Part shown: piece after piece, positions 31,709 through 41,800 of the stretch | Layout of the letters: every line of letters begins with the position of its first letter | Position numbering within the stretch: position 1 is the first letter of the stretch | Assembly: GCA_020832565.1 (NCBI GenBank) | Contig: JAFIEI010000033.1 | Location: 1 to 44,139, forward strand | Length of the DNA: 44,139 bases | DNA from: Salinarimonas sp. | GTDB taxonomy: Bacteria; Pseudomonadota; Alphaproteobacteria; Rhizobiales; Beijerinckiaceae | Direction of reading: 5' to 3' | The notes under the pieces: generated by a model | What the model was told of the DNA's origin: nothing | The model's database searches: none | What the model saw: only the letters and a program-made list of their open reading frames with translations | Made by a program: the position numbers and the translations under genes

Positions 31709-32731
31709 ATGCACGATTCCATCCGCATTCCCTTCGACACCCTCGTTGCCCGCCTTGCCGGCATTCTCGAAGCCAATGGCTGCGCGCCCTGGGTGGCGCA
31801 GGTGATTGCGCTCAATTGCGCCAGCGCCCAGCGCGACGGTGCCCACAGCCACGGCGTCTTCCGGATGAAGGGCTACGTTTCCACGCTGAATGCGGGAGGC
31901 TGGGTCGATGGTCGTGCCGAGCCGCTGCTCGAGGATGTCGCGCCGGGCTTTCTGCGCGTCGACGGCATGAACGGCTTCACCGTGCCGGCTCTGGCGCGCG
32001 CCCGGGACGCGGCGCTGGCGAAAGTGAAGGCGAATGGCTGCGCGGTGCTCGCGATCCGCAATTCGCATCATCTCGGCGCGCTCTCGCTCGATGTCGAGCC
32101 CTTCGCCGATGAGGGACTGATCGCGCTCTCCTTCATCAATTCCATGGCCTCGGTCGTGCCCCATGGCGGGAAGAAGGCGGCGCTGGGCACCAATCCCATC
32201 GCGTTTGCCACGCCGCGCCGTGATGCGCGGCCCCTCGTCTTCGACATGGCGACCTCCGTCATGGCCCATGGCGATGTCCAGCTCGCCGCCCGCGAGGGTC
32301 GCACCCTGGATGAAGGCGTCGGCGTCGATCGCGACGGCAAACCCACCACCGATCCGCAAGCGGTGGTCGATGGCGGCGCGCTGATGGCATTCGGTGGCCA
32401 CAAGGGCGCGGCGCTGGCGCTGATGGTCGAGGTGATGTGCGGGGCGCTGGTCGGCGGAAAATTCTCGCGCGAGGTCGATCTCAAGCAGCAGCCCGGCGCC
32501 CACACGCCCCATACCGGCCAGTCCTTCATCCTGATCGATCCGCAGGCCGGGCGCGGCAATCTTCCGCCCTTCGTCGATCGCGTCGAGGATCTGATGGGAT
32601 ATCTCACCGATGCCGGTCAGACCCGCCTCCCCGGCGACCGCCGCCACAAGGCCCGCGACGATTCCATGGCCAACGGCGTTCCGGTTTCAACGGAGCTCGC
32701 GGCGATGCTCGACGAGATGGAGCGGGGCTGA
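31709..32731 (+). CDS. Ldh2-family NAD(P)H reductase, probable piperideine-2-carboxylate/pyrroline-2-carboxylate reductase
   Basis: A 340-residue oxidoreductase of the malate/L-lactate dehydrogenase 2 fold. HSHGVFRMKGYV carries the catalytic His, NSHHLGALSLDVEPFA is a substrate-loop element, and VVPHGGKKAALGTNPIAFA with DMATSVMAHGDVQLAAREG and FGGHKGAALALMVEVM match the cofactor loops. The pattern GTNPIAFATPRRD with SVMAHGDVQLAAREGR and EGVGVDRDGKPTTDP resembles the DpkA/LhpD branch, which reduces cyclic imino acids in D-lysine and D-proline/hydroxyproline catabolism. Ureidoglycolate or sulfolactate dehydrogenase are alternatives. ATG 31709 gives the normal N-terminus (MHDSIRIPF). It follows the DMT exporter. 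Its link to the upstream pathway is unclear. Confidence 0.75.
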   Translation: MHDSIRIPFDTLVARLAGILEANGCAPWVAQVIALNCASAQRDGAHSHGVFRMKGYVSTLNAGGWVDGRAEPLLEDVAPGFLRVDGMNGFTVPALARARDAALAKVKANGCAVLAIRNSHHLGALSLDVEPFADEGLIALSFINSMASVVPHGGKKAALGTNPIAFATPRRDARPLVFDMATSVMAHGDVQLAAREGRTLDEGVGVDRDGKPTTDPQAVVDGGALMAFGGHKGAALALMVEVMCGALVGGKFSREVDLKQQPGAHTPHTGQSFILIDPQAGRGNLPPFVDRVEDLMGYLTDAGQTRLPGDRRHKARDDSMANGVPVSTELAAMLDEMERG

Positions 32732-32772
32732 ACGAGGGGTCGCATGACCGCGACAAAGGCTGCGCAGGTTTC

Positions 32773-32812
32773 GGCTGCGCACGTTACGCCACGCGCGCAG
32801 CCTGAATTTTCG
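32773..32812 (+). terminator. candidate terminator after the Ldh2-family gene
   Basis: GGCTGCGC (32773-32780) and GCGCAGCC (32795-32802) are exact reverse complements around a 14-base loop, followed by TGAATTTTCG. A second hairpin (GACCGCG...CGCGGTC, 32817-32839) sits next to it and would serve the convergent chemoreceptor gene. The T-run is short, so confidence is moderate. Confidence 0.5.
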
Positions 32813-32854
32813 CAATGACCGCGCCCGGCGGACGCGGTCGCCAGTCATGCCGGC

Positions 32855-34516
32855 TCAGCCCGCGCGGACGCGCTCGAGGAATTGCGAGACTTCCGTTGCG
32901 AGGATGTCGGAGTTTTCCGAGAGCTCGTTGGCGGAGGTGAGCAGCTGCTCCGATGCCGATGCGGTATGGCCGGAAGCCTCGCGCACCTGAGCGATGTTGT
33001 CCGTCGATTCCTGCGTGCCGCGTGCCGCTTCCGCGACGTTGCGGGCAATCTCGCCGGTAGCCGCCTGTTGCTCCTCGACCGATGCGGCGACCGAATTCGT
33101 CAACGAACTCATCTCCTCGATCTGCTGGGCAATGGCCGCGATCGCCGCTACGGATTTCTCCGAGATCCCCTGCATGCCGGTGATCTGCGAGGCGATTTCC
33201 TCGGTCGCCTTCGCCGTCTGATCGGCAAGCCCCTTCACTTCCGCCGCGACCACCGCAAAGCCCTTGCCGGCCTCGCCTGCGCGCGCCGCCTCGATCGTGG
33301 CGTTGAGCGCGAGCAGGTTGGTCTGCTCGGCAATGGCGCGGATCATGGCGATGACTTCGCCGATCTTCTGGGCAGAAGCGGAGAGTTCGGAGACCAGCCC
33401 GTTCGTTTCACGCGCCTGCTCCACGGCGGCAGAAGATTTCGTCGCCGCCTGCGAGACCTGGCCGCCGATCTCCTGGGCGGAGGCGGCAAGCTGTTCGGTC
33501 GCGGTCGCCACCGCCTGGACATTCGCTGCCGTCTGCTCCGCCGTCGAGGCGACGGAGGCGGTCTGCATGTTGGTCTCCTCCGCCGTCGAGGAGAGCGAAC
33601 GCGCGGTGGCTTCGAGCTCGGTCGAGGAGGAGGAGAGCTGGCGCACGAGGCCACCGACCTTCTGCTGGAACTCGTCGGCCATCTGCGCAAGCGCCGCCTT
33701 CTTTTCCGCCTCGGCTTCGGCTTCGCGGGACTTCGCCTCGTCTTCCAACTCCTTGTTCTCGCGCAACGCGTCACGGAAAACCGTCAACGCATTCGCCATG
33801 GCGCCGATCTCGTCCTTGCGATCCCGGCCAGGGATATCGGCCGCGAGATCACCCTCGGCGACGCGCTGCATCGCGCTCGTCAGGCCGGTGACCGGATTGA
33901 TGATCGAGCGGGCCAGAACAAGGGCGAGGACCCCACCCAGCACGAGCCCGATCCCCGTCGTCCACATGGCGATGTGTTCCGCCATCCTCAGGGTGCGATC
34001 GACCATGGGCCCGACAGTATCGCGGCGCTCGCCGAAGGCTTCGGCCGTCTCGGTAATCAGGGCGGAGGTACGGGTTCCGATCGCCTCGAGCTGGGTGATG
34101 GCGGTTTCACCCGACGTACCCTCATTGACGAAACGATCGAGCAGCGTCTGGTATTCGGCCACAGCCGAACGCAAGCCATCGAGTTCAGCGCCGTATTCCT
34201 CGCGGACGATTCCCACCCGCGCCTCCTCATAGGATTCGACTGTCTCGTCGAGCATGGCACGTGTGCGCTGCAATGCAGCATTATTACCTTCGCGCAGGTA
34301 GTTCTCGGCATTGACGCGCGCGGCGTAGAAGTCGCCGCGCATATCCATCAGTTCACCCGATACGACCGCGACCTCGCGGTAATCATTGAACAGGCGCTCT
34401 GATTGGAACAGAGACAATGTGGAATTGCCGGATACTCCGGCAAAGATCAGCAAGACAAGGCCGAAAGCCCAGCTAATGCGTGCTTTGAGAGAAAGCCGCT
34501 TCATGAGATTGTGCAT
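32855..34516 (-). CDS. methyl-accepting chemotaxis protein
   Basis: A 553-residue transmembrane chemoreceptor that signals to CheA/CheW. Membrane helices are at about 13-31 and 188-208; the region between is a helical periplasmic ligand domain of about 155 residues (four-helix-bundle type). HAMP follows ([42 protein letters not shown]). A signalling coiled coil covers about 290-545, with the invariant hairpin tip around [50 protein letters not shown] 34516 is followed by a second ATG at 34504. No C-terminal CheR-binding pentapeptide is seen. The ligand is unknown. No che genes are in the window, so it works with a chemotaxis core encoded elsewhere. A candidate promoter with a palindrome lies upstream. 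Confidence 0.95.
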   Translation of the reverse strand: MHNLMKRLSLKARISWAFGLVLLIFAGVSGNSTLSLFQSERLFNDYREVAVVSGELMDMRGDFYAARVNAENYLREGNNAALQRTRAMLDETVESYEEARVGIVREEYGAELDGLRSAVAEYQTLLDRFVNEGTSGETAITQLEAIGTRTSALITETAEAFGERRDTVGPMVDRTLRMAEHIAMWTTGIGLVLGGVLALVLARSIINPVTGLTSAMQRVAEGDLAADIPGRDRKDEIGAMANALTVFRDALRENKELEDEAKSREAEAEAEKKAALAQMADEFQQKVGGLVRQLSSSSTELEATARSLSSTAEETNMQTASVASTAEQTAANVQAVATATEQLAASAQEIGGQVSQAATKSSAAVEQARETNGLVSELSASAQKIGEVIAMIRAIAEQTNLLALNATIEAARAGEAGKGFAVVAAEVKGLADQTAKATEEIASQITGMQGISEKSVAAIAAIAQQIEEMSSLTNSVAASVEEQQAATGEIARNVAEAARGTQESTDNIAQVREASGHTASASEQLLTSANELSENSDILATEVSQFLERVRAG

Positions 34517-34546
34517 CTGGCGTCCATTTCTACGCAGGATTGAGGT

Positions 34547-34577
34547 TAAATACTGATAACTGCGGTAGTTATGTCAA
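34547..34577 (-). promoter_or_regulatory. candidate chemoreceptor promoter with palindrome
   Basis: On the minus strand TTGACA (34577-34572) is followed after 19 bases by TATTTA (34552-34547). The spacer contains ATAACT-accgc-AGTTAT (34572-34556), an exact inverted repeat that could bind a regulator. The spacer is longer than ideal. Confidence 0.4.
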
Positions 34578-34777
34578 AACTTGGGCATTGCGCCTTTCGA
34601 ATGCGTAAACAGATCCGTCATTTGCCCTTGCTTCGCTGCACATATTATTGGCAAAATTACAAGCAACTGAACAAATCCAATTCACAAATACAATCGTATA
34701 TACGGGCCATTCGTGCAATTTCGCAGAAATAGCCCTACCTGATGCCGCTTGCGCTATCGGGCACCCCCGCCGCCATG

Positions 34778-34853
34778 CCGATCGGGCGAGCGAGTTGCCC
34801 CGGCATCGGAGTGCTCACCCGGCTGGTACGCGCGCGCCTTTGCGCGAGCCGGG
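34778..34853. repeat. two adjacent imperfect palindromes (REP-like or structured RNA)
   Basis: First hairpin: CCGAT-c-GGGC (34778-34787) against GCCC-cggc-ATCGG (34797-34809). Second: CCCGGCT (34818-34824) against AGCCGGG (34847-34853), with inner CGCGC/GCGCG pairing. The two sit 8 bases apart inside an otherwise AT-rich gap. This is the geometry of a paired extragenic palindrome, but copy number elsewhere in the genome is unknown. Confidence 0.5.
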
Positions 34854-35162
34854 CTACGTTTCCGGTGGGTTGGGCTTTCATGGATAGGCTTTTTGGCAAT
34901 CCAAGCGTGCATTTATCTCTCAATCACGATTTGATGGATCAAACCTTAAGCCGCCGAGAATTCTGCAGAACAGGGCAGCATGCGCTCATGCTCATGCGTG
35001 CACGCAGGGCTTGCTTGCTGAAATCGCTTCATGAAAAAGTGTTTCGGCGAAACCGTGCCACCGTCACGTCGTTGACCCCTCCCCGGTCGATCCCGGATGT
35101 GGCAGATTGCGTGCGCCGGATTCGCATGCCTCATGAGATCCGCACGACACCCGGAGTCGGAC

Positions 35163-36656
35163 GTGACAGACAAGAACCTCGCATTTTCACTGCTTCCCCG
35201 CCGAGCAACTCCGCTGCATGGCGGCGCAGATATCAGACGATTTCTCTCTGCAATCGCCGGCGCGGCATTTCTCGCGTTTGCGGGCCTCGTCACGGCATCC
35301 GGTCAGACGACGGCCCTCGCGCAGACCCGTGTGCTGCCGCAGAGCGATGAGGAGGTCAAGCTCTCCTACGCACCACTGGTGCGCGAGGCGGCCGGGGCCG
35401 TGGTGAACGTGCACGGCGCACGCGTCAGCGAGCGTCCGCGCGACCATATGGAGGATTTCTTCGAGCGCTTTTTCGGCGGTGGCGGCTTCGGCGCCATGCC
35501 GCGCGAACGGATCGAGCGTTCGCTCGGCTCGGGCGTGATCGTGGACGAGCACGGTCTGGTAGTGACCAATTATCACGTGGTCGAGGGCATGACCGAGCTG
35601 CGGGTCGCGCTCGTCGATCGCCGCGAATTCGATGCCGAGGTCGTCCTGCGCGATCCGCGCAGCGATCTCGCCATGCTGCAGATCCGCTCCGATGAGCATT
35701 TCCCTGCTCTGGAGCTCGGCGATTCCGAGGATCTCGAAGTCGGCGATATCGTGCTCGCGATCGGCAATCCCTTCGGCGTCGGCCAGACGGTGACGCAGGG
35801 CATCGTCTCGGCGCTAGCGCGCACGCAGGTCGGGATCACCGATTACCAGTTCTTCATCCAGACCGATGCGGCGATTAATCCCGGCAATTCCGGCGGCGCG
35901 CTGCTCGACATGAACGGGCGCGTGGTCGGCATCAACACGGCGATCTATTCGCGCTCCGGCGGTAGCCATGGGATCGGCTTCGCCATTCCCGCCGCGATGG
36001 TGCATGCGGTGGTCGAATCCGCGCGCATCGGCGCCGATCGCGTGCGCCGGCCCTGGCTCGGGGCTTCCGTGCAGGAGGTGACGCCGGATATCGCCGAGAG
36101 CGTCGGCCTCGCCCGGCCCTCCGGCGTGCTCGTCACCAATGTCGTCGAAAACAGCCCCGCCGATCGCGCCGGCCTGCGCCGGGGCGACATCATCCGCGCC
36201 GTCGAGGGGCGGAATATCGATGATGCGGATGCTTTCGGCTATCGCTTCGCGCTCGCAGGCGTCGAGGGGATGGCGCAGATCGGTATCCTGCGCGGCGAGC
36301 GGGCAATGGATCTCGACGTTCCCCTGATGCCGCCGCCGGAAGAGCCACCGCGCGAGACGCTGACCATATCGAGCCGCACGCCACTCGGCGGCGCCACCGT
36401 GATGAACATTTCCCCCGCCGTCGCCGAGGAGCACCAAATGCCTCAAGGCCTCGAGGGCGTCGTCGTCACCGAGGTCGACCCGCGCTCGATCGCGGCGAGC
36501 TACGGCTTTCGCGCCGGCGACATCATTCTCGAAGTCAATAACCGGCAGATCCGCCGCACCGGCGAACTCGACGAAGCCATGAGTGCGGGCGGGCGCTCCT
36601 GGGCCATGCGGATCAATCGCGGCGGGCAGATCATCACCACCATGTTGCGGGGCTGA
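35163..36656 (+). CDS. DegP/MucD-type periplasmic serine protease
   Basis: A 497-residue HtrA-family protease and chaperone that degrades misfolded envelope proteins. A hydrophobic signal or anchor is at about 28-50 (LSAIAGAAFLAFAGLVTASG). The catalytic triad is His138 (TNYHVVEG), Asp168 (RSDLAML) and Ser243 (NPGNSGGALL). Two PDZ domains follow at about 290-385 and 405-495 (GASVQEVTPDIAESVGLARPSGVLVTNV, GVVVTEVDPRSIAASYGFRAGDIILEVN). GTG 35163 with GGAG six bases upstream is the likely start; ATG sites at about 35130 would give a longer tail without a clear ribosome-binding site. In many relatives this gene sits next to hflKC; here it is 20 kb away and precedes rarA by 4 bases, so the two are co-transcribed. 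Confidence 0.93.
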   Translation: MTDKNLAFSLLPRRATPLHGGADIRRFLSAIAGAAFLAFAGLVTASGQTTALAQTRVLPQSDEEVKLSYAPLVREAAGAVVNVHGARVSERPRDHMEDFFERFFGGGGFGAMPRERIERSLGSGVIVDEHGLVVTNYHVVEGMTELRVALVDRREFDAEVVLRDPRSDLAMLQIRSDEHFPALELGDSEDLEVGDIVLAIGNPFGVGQTVTQGIVSALARTQVGITDYQFFIQTDAAINPGNSGGALLDMNGRVVGINTAIYSRSGGSHGIGFAIPAAMVHAVVESARIGADRVRRPWLGASVQEVTPDIAESVGLARPSGVLVTNVVENSPADRAGLRRGDIIRAVEGRNIDDADAFGYRFALAGVEGMAQIGILRGERAMDLDVPLMPPPEEPPRETLTISSRTPLGGATVMNISPAVAEEHQMPQGLEGVVVTEVDPRSIAASYGFRAGDIILEVNNRQIRRTGELDEAMSAGGRSWAMRINRGGQIITTMLRG

Positions 36657-36660
36657 CCCG

Positions 36661-37965
36661 GTGAGCGACCTGTTCGCCTCCGCCGGCCTCGACAAGGATC
36701 TGGCGCGCCCTCTGGCCGACCGGATGCGCCCGCAAAAGCTCGACGAGGTGGTCGGGCAGGATCATCTCGTGGGTCCGGAAGGGGCGCTGACGCGGCTGTT
36801 GCGCACGGGTTCGATCGGCTCGCTGATCTTCTGGGGGCCGCCCGGCACGGGCAAGACGACGGTGGCGCGGCTGCTCGCGCACGAGACCAGCCTGCATTTC
36901 GAGCAGATCTCGGCGATCTTCTCGGGCGTGGCCGATCTCAAGAAAGTCTTCGAGGCCGCCCGCGCCCGGCGCCAGATGGGCACCGCAACCCTGCTCTTCG
37001 TCGACGAGATCCACCGTTTCAACCGCGCCCAGCTCGATGCCTTCCTCCCCGTGATGGAGGACGGCACCATCACGCTCGTCGGCGCCACCACCGAGAACCC
37101 CTCCTTCGAGCTCAACGCGGCGCTCCTCTCACGCGCCCGCGTGCTCACCTTCCATGCGCTGGACGAGGACGCGATCGCGCAATTGCTCACCCGCGCCGAG
37201 GCGATCGTCGAGCGCCCCCTTCCCCTCGACGCGGATGCCCGCGCGGCACTCGCGCGCATGGCCGATGGCGACGGGCGCGCAGCCCTTACCCTCGCCGAGG
37301 AGCTGTGGCGCTCCGCCGGTGAGGGCGAGACCTTCGACACGGCGGGACTCGTCACGGTGATCCAGCGCCGCGCGCCGATCTATGACAAAGGACAGGAGGG
37401 CCATTACAACCTGATCAGCGCCCTGCACAAATGCGTGCGCGGCTCCGATCCGGATGCGGCTTTGTATTACCTCGCGCGCATGCTCGATGGCGGCGAGGAC
37501 CGGCTGTTCATCGCCCGCCGGCTGGTGCGCATGGCCGTGGAGGATATCGGGCTCGCCGACCCGCAGGCGCTCGCGGTCGCCAATGCCGCAAAGGACGCTT
37601 ATGACTTCCTCGGCTCGCCCGAAGGCGAACTCGCTCTCGCCCAGGCCGCCGTCTATCTCGCAACGGCGCCGAAATCGAACGCGCTCTACAATGCCTACAA
37701 GGCCTCCATGCGCGCGGCCAAGGAACACGGCTCGCTGATGCCGCCCAAGACCATCCTCAACGCGCCGACTAAGCTCATGAAGCAGGAGGGCTACGGCGCG
37801 GACTACGTCTATGACCACGACGCGCCGGATGCATTTTCGGGTCAGGATTACTGGCCGGAGAAACTGGGCCGCCAACGCTTCTACGATCCCGTCGATCGCG
37901 GCTTCGAACGCGACCTGCGCAAACGGCTCGACTGGTGGGACAAGCTACGGCGGGAGCGGGGGTGA
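36661..37965 (+). CDS. rarA: replication-associated recombination protein RarA (MgsA)
   Basis: A 434-residue AAA+ ATPase related to clamp loaders and RuvB, acting at stalled replication forks. Walker A is WGPPGTGKTTVARLLA, Walker B LLFVDEIHRFNRAQLD, sensor 1 VGATTENPSFELNAALLSRAR (a RarA signature) and the C-terminal RarA domain has YDKGQEGHYNLISALHKCVRGSDPDAALYYLARML and YVYDHDAPDAFSGQDYWP. GTG 36661 starts 4 bases after the protease stop, giving MSDLFASAGLDKDLARPLADRMRPQKLDEVVGQDH, the normal family start. The longer frame from 36583 overlaps the protease gene and is unlikely. The protease and rarA pair is common in alphaproteobacteria. Confidence 0.96.
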   Translation: MSDLFASAGLDKDLARPLADRMRPQKLDEVVGQDHLVGPEGALTRLLRTGSIGSLIFWGPPGTGKTTVARLLAHETSLHFEQISAIFSGVADLKKVFEAARARRQMGTATLLFVDEIHRFNRAQLDAFLPVMEDGTITLVGATTENPSFELNAALLSRARVLTFHALDEDAIAQLLTRAEAIVERPLPLDADARAALARMADGDGRAALTLAEELWRSAGEGETFDTAGLVTVIQRRAPIYDKGQEGHYNLISALHKCVRGSDPDAALYYLARMLDGGEDRLFIARRLVRMAVEDIGLADPQALAVANAAKDAYDFLGSPEGELALAQAAVYLATAPKSNALYNAYKASMRAAKEHGSLMPPKTILNAPTKLMKQEGYGADYVYDHDAPDAFSGQDYWPEKLGRQRFYDPVDRGFERDLRKRLDWWDKLRRERG

Positions 37966-38076
37966 GTTGCGTCAGGAACAGCGTCGCAGCGGCCAAATCG
38001 GCATTCAGAATTGCTTTATTAATCTCGTTACACTATTTAGTAGCATGACGATTCACGTGAGACCGGGTATGATTGG

Positions 38077-38310
38077 ATGGTGACGGTTCGCGCTACGGCG
38101 CATAATTCGGTGAAAGGCATGTCGCGGAATCTGGTTGATACGATCAGGCTTTTCTGCACGGTGGCCATAATCGTTGCCGCCACCGCTCAGCTCGCCTCGA
38201 ATCTGACCGAACCGGCAATCTTCCTGCTGTCGACGTTGGTTGCCGCATTGGTCTTGGGCTTGCCGAAGCTTGTTCGGGCGATTTGGCCTGCCAGCAATAC
38301 GTCTGCCTGA
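38077..38310 (+). CDS. small membrane protein of unknown function
   Basis: A 77-residue protein with two hydrophobic segments (TIRLFCTVAIIVAATAQLAS and AIFLLSTLVAALVLGLPKLV) and a charged N-terminus. I do not recognise the family. The DNA is lower in GC than rarA before it and the methyltransferase after it, hinting at acquired DNA. Alternative start ATG 38119 (MSRNLVDTIRLF) has AAAGG close upstream and may be the true one. It is followed after 16 bases by a second small membrane protein on the same strand, so the two could form a pair. No homologous toxin or holin pattern is evident. Confidence 0.5.
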   Translation: MVTVRATAHNSVKGMSRNLVDTIRLFCTVAIIVAATAQLASNLTEPAIFLLSTLVAALVLGLPKLVRAIWPASNTSA

Positions 38311-38326
38311 CGACACGTTTAACGTG

Positions 38327-38713
38327 ATGGCTGTCTTTGGACCGGAAGCGGTTGCGACATTGACGATTGTAGTTGGCGTCCTTTTCGCGCTGCTGGCAAT
38401 CGTGGTTTTTATTCTCCTGCGGATCAGCTGGGACTACCTGTTCGATCTCGTCAAGCAAGTCTCGAGCTATCCGTTTTCGACGGTGCCCTTGGCGATCTTG
38501 CTGTGGAATTGCGTTGCCATCAATTACAATGCTTGGCAGGAAAATACCGAAGCCATGGAAGCCTGGAGCCGCATACAAAGCGATTCAATACATGTATTCG
38601 GCGTCGGGACGACCATGCTCGCCTATGCGAGTTTCTCAATGATCATTTCGGCGACGGCGGATCTCGTAGGCCTTGTAAGGGAGCGCCTGGCCGCACTTCC
38701 TCGCCAACCATGA
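38327..38713 (+). CDS. second small membrane protein of unknown function
   Basis: A 128-residue protein, starting MAVFGPEAVATLTIVVGVLFALLAIVVFILLRISWDYLF, with one strong N-terminal hydrophobic segment, a second at about 51-65 (STVPLAILLWNCVAI) and a third near 90-115 (VFGVGTTMLAYASFSMIISATADLVGLV). I do not recognise the family. Codon use and base composition are more AT-rich than in the flanking genes. ATG 38327 (or GTG 38324) follows the previous small gene by 16 bases. The gap to the following restriction-modification gene (108 bases) holds a plausible separate promoter, so shared function with that gene is only a possibility. Confidence 0.6.
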   Translation: MAVFGPEAVATLTIVVGVLFALLAIVVFILLRISWDYLFDLVKQVSSYPFSTVPLAILLWNCVAINYNAWQENTEAMEAWSRIQSDSIHVFGVGTTMLAYASFSMIISATADLVGLVRERLAALPRQP

Positions 38714-38744
38714 ATACAACCAAAAATAAACAATATACACGCTA

Positions 38745-38762
38745 AGCGCGCATTTTCGCGCT
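38745..38762. other. small inverted repeat after the second membrane-protein gene
   Basis: AGCGCG (38745-38750) and CGCGCT (38757-38762) are exact reverse complements around CATTTT. It lies 31 bases after the stop. It could act as a weak terminator or simply be chance. No strong T-run follows on the plus strand. Confidence 0.35.
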
Positions 38763-38789
38763 AGACAAAACCCTTTTAGGTTGTATTAA
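38762..38789 (+). promoter_or_regulatory. candidate promoter of the MmeI-like gene
   Basis: TAGACA (38762-38767) and TATTAA (38784-38789) are 16 bases apart, in an AT-rich stretch about 30 bases before the ATG at 38822. The fit to the sigma70 consensus is fair; no operator is evident. Confidence 0.38.
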
Positions 38790-38821
38790 ATCGTCGCACT
38801 CTCATAGCGTGTGCGGCGTTC

Positions 38822-41800
38822 ATGCTCGATCAATTCATTGCAGAAGCGCGGGCATCCGCTGGCGGGGCGGAGCGCTCGAACTACCAGATCTTCGTCCAGA
38901 AGCTCTGCGAAGCGCTCGGTGTAGCGCCGCCGGGCATGGCGGGACCGGATCACGAATTCAACGACTACGTGTTCGAGCGCCGCGTCGATTTCAACCATCC
39001 CGACGGCACCACGACGCCCGGCTATATCGATTGCTACAAGCGCGATCACTTCATCCTGGAAGCCAAGCAATCAAAGCGCCGGCGACTCAAGGATCCCCCC
39101 GCGCGCCGCGCTGCCCGACCGGGCTGGGACCGGGTCATGGACGAGGCGCGTCGGCAGGCGGAGAACTATGCCCGCGCATTGCCCGTCGACCACGGCTACC
39201 CGCCCTTCCTGATCACCGTCGATGTCGGCGAGGCCATCGAGATCTATGCGGATTTCTCCGGGCTGGGGAAGAACTATGCGCATTTCCCCGATCGCAACTC
39301 CTACCGCATCGGCCTCGATGATTTGCGCCGCGAGGAGGTCCGCAAGCGCCTCAAGGCGGTGTTCACCGCGCCGCGCAAGCTCGATCCGACGCGCCATGCA
39401 GCGCGGGTGACCTTCGCCGTGGCGGCGCGGCTCGCGCGGGTGGCGCGGCGGCTGGAGCGGCGGCATGAGCCCGCCGCAGTGGCGCAGTTCCTGATGCGCT
39501 GCCTCTTCACCATGTTCGCCGAGGATTCCGGGCTGTTGCCCGAAAGCGGCTTTCGCGACCTCCTGAACCAGTTGAAGGATCACCCGGAAAATACGGTTCC
39601 CGCGCTCGAAGACCTGTGGAACCGCATGGATCGTGGCGGTTTCGAGCCGCGCCTGATGGCCACGATCAAGCGTTTCAACGGCACCCTGTTCAAACAGGCC
39701 ACGGCCCTGCCGCTGGAACGCGACGATCTCACCGAACTGTATCGCGCTGCACGCCATGACTGGCGCGACGTCGAACCCGCCATTTTCGGCACCCTGCTCG
39801 AACGCGCCCTCGACCCTCGCGAGCGCGCGCGCCTCGGTGCGCATTACACGCCGCGCGCCTATGTCGAGCGTCTCGTCGTCCCCACCATACTCGACCCGCT
39901 GCGCAGCGAATGGGACGAGGCGCGCACGCGTGCCGATGTGCTCCACGAGGCAGGCGATGATGCGGGCGCCGTTGCGGAGATCCGGGCGTTCCATCATCGG
40001 TTATGCACGATCCGCGTCCTCGACCCGGCCTGCGGCACCGGCAATTTTCTCTATGTCGCGCTAGAAATGCTCAAGCGTCTCGAAGGCGAGGTGATCGAAG
40101 CACTCGAAGCGCTCGGCGAGGACCAGGCGCGCCTCGCCATGGAGGGGGAGACGGTCGGGCCCGGGCAGTTCTACGGACTCGAACTCAATCCGCGCGCCGT
40201 CGCGATCGCCGATCTCGTGCTCTGGATCGGCTATATCAAATGGCAGCGCCGCACCACCAGCCTCGCCTCGCTGCCCGAGCCTATCCTGCAGGCCTATGGC
40301 ACCATCCGCCATCAGGACGCGATCCTCGCCTTCGATGCACGGATCCCGCGACATGATGATCGCGGCACCCCGGTCACGAAATGGGACGGATTCAGCCATC
40401 GCCCGCACCCGATAACCGGCGACCCGGTCCCCGACCCGCAGGCGCGCATCCCGCTCTACGACTACCGCAATCCCCGCCCGGCGCCCTGGCCGGAAGTCGA
40501 GTTCATCATCGGCAACCCGCCTTTCATCGGCGGCAAGGACATGCGCGAGGAGCTCGGCGACGGCTATCGCGAAGCCTGCCTCAAGGCGCGCCCGCAGGTC
40601 CCCGGCGGCGCCGATTTCGTCATGCATTTCTGGGATGAAGCGGCTGCGCGGCTGTTGCGCAAACCGACAAAGCAGACCCCCAACCCGCTGATCCGCTTCG
40701 GCTTTATCACTACGAATTCGATCACCCAGACCTTCTCGCGCCGCGTCATCGAGCGCCATCTCGGCGCGCGTGAGCCGCTCTCGCTGATCTATGCCATCCC
40801 CGATCACCCCTGGCTGAAGGCGCCCGACAAGGCCGCCGTGCGCATTGCCATGACCGTGGCCGAGCGTGGCCAGCAGGAAGGCGTGCTCGAAACCGTCGTC
40901 GAGGAAGCCGATCTCAAGACCGACACGCCGCGCGTCGAGCTTGCGCGCAGGACGGGGATGATACGGGCAACGCTGACGCTCGGCGCCGATCTCAGCCAGG
41001 CGCGCCCGCTTTTTGCCAACGAGGCTTTGTGCAGCCGCGGCGTGGTGCTTCATGGCGCGGGTTTCATGGTGACACCGCATCAGGCCACCAGCCTGGGACT
41101 CGGGCGGATCAAGGGGCTCGACAAATATATCCGCGATTACCGCAATGGCCGCGATCTCGCCGGTCGTCCGCGCGGCGTGAAGGTAATCGATCTTTATCCG
41201 CTGGACCGCGACGAGGTCGAAAAGCGCTTTCCTACCGTCTACCAGCACGTGCTGGAGCGGGTGAAGCCCGAGCGTGATCAGAACAACATGAAGTTCCGGC
41301 GCGAGAACTGGTGCTGGTTCGGCGCGACGCATAAGGAACTCCGCGCCTTCCTCGAAGGCCTGCCACGCTACATCGCCACGATCGAGACGGCCAAGCACCG
41401 GTTCTTCCAGTTCCTCGACGGGGATGTGCGCCCGGATAACATGCTTGTCGCCATCGGTGACACACGCGGTGAAATACTCGCGGTCCTCTCTTCTAGACTG
41501 CACGTCGCGTGGTCGCTTCAATTCGGTGGCTGGTTGGGCGCCGGCAATGACTCGCGATATTCAAAGACGCGGACCTTCGACCCCTTCCCCTTCCCGCCCT
41601 GTCTCGATCCGCGCCTGCCGGAGGATGATCCGCAGGCTGAGGTACGCGCGCGCCTGCGCCGACTCGGGGAGAAGCTCGACGCGTTTCGCAAGGAGCGCAT
41701 CGCCGCCCATTCCTTCATCACCATGACCGGGCTCTACAACGCGCTGGACCAGCTGCGCCTGCGCGCGGCGGGGCTCGTCAGAAAGCCGATGAGCGAGGCC

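Larger units (their letters stand above)
34517..35162. other. 646-base intergenic region, AT-rich then structured GC-rich
   Basis: This is the largest gap. About 34520-34740 is clearly AT-richer than the genome. A GC-rich block at about 34741-34870 follows and contains two neighbouring inverted repeats (separate entry). Open frames here (plus 34648-34887, plus 34742-35350, minus 34735-34923) give composition unlike real proteins and no good ribosome-binding sites. I see no gene I can support. Confidence 0.6.

Noticed and set aside
34648-35350. Open frames in the gap before the protease gene
   Set aside because: Composition is Arg/Pro-rich or random, the frames span the hairpin island, and no ribosome-binding site precedes them.
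40061-41521. 486-codon minus-strand frame inside the restriction enzyme gene
   Set aside because: Antisense shadow of a gene with clear motifs; rich in Arg, Gly and His and without a ribosome-binding site.
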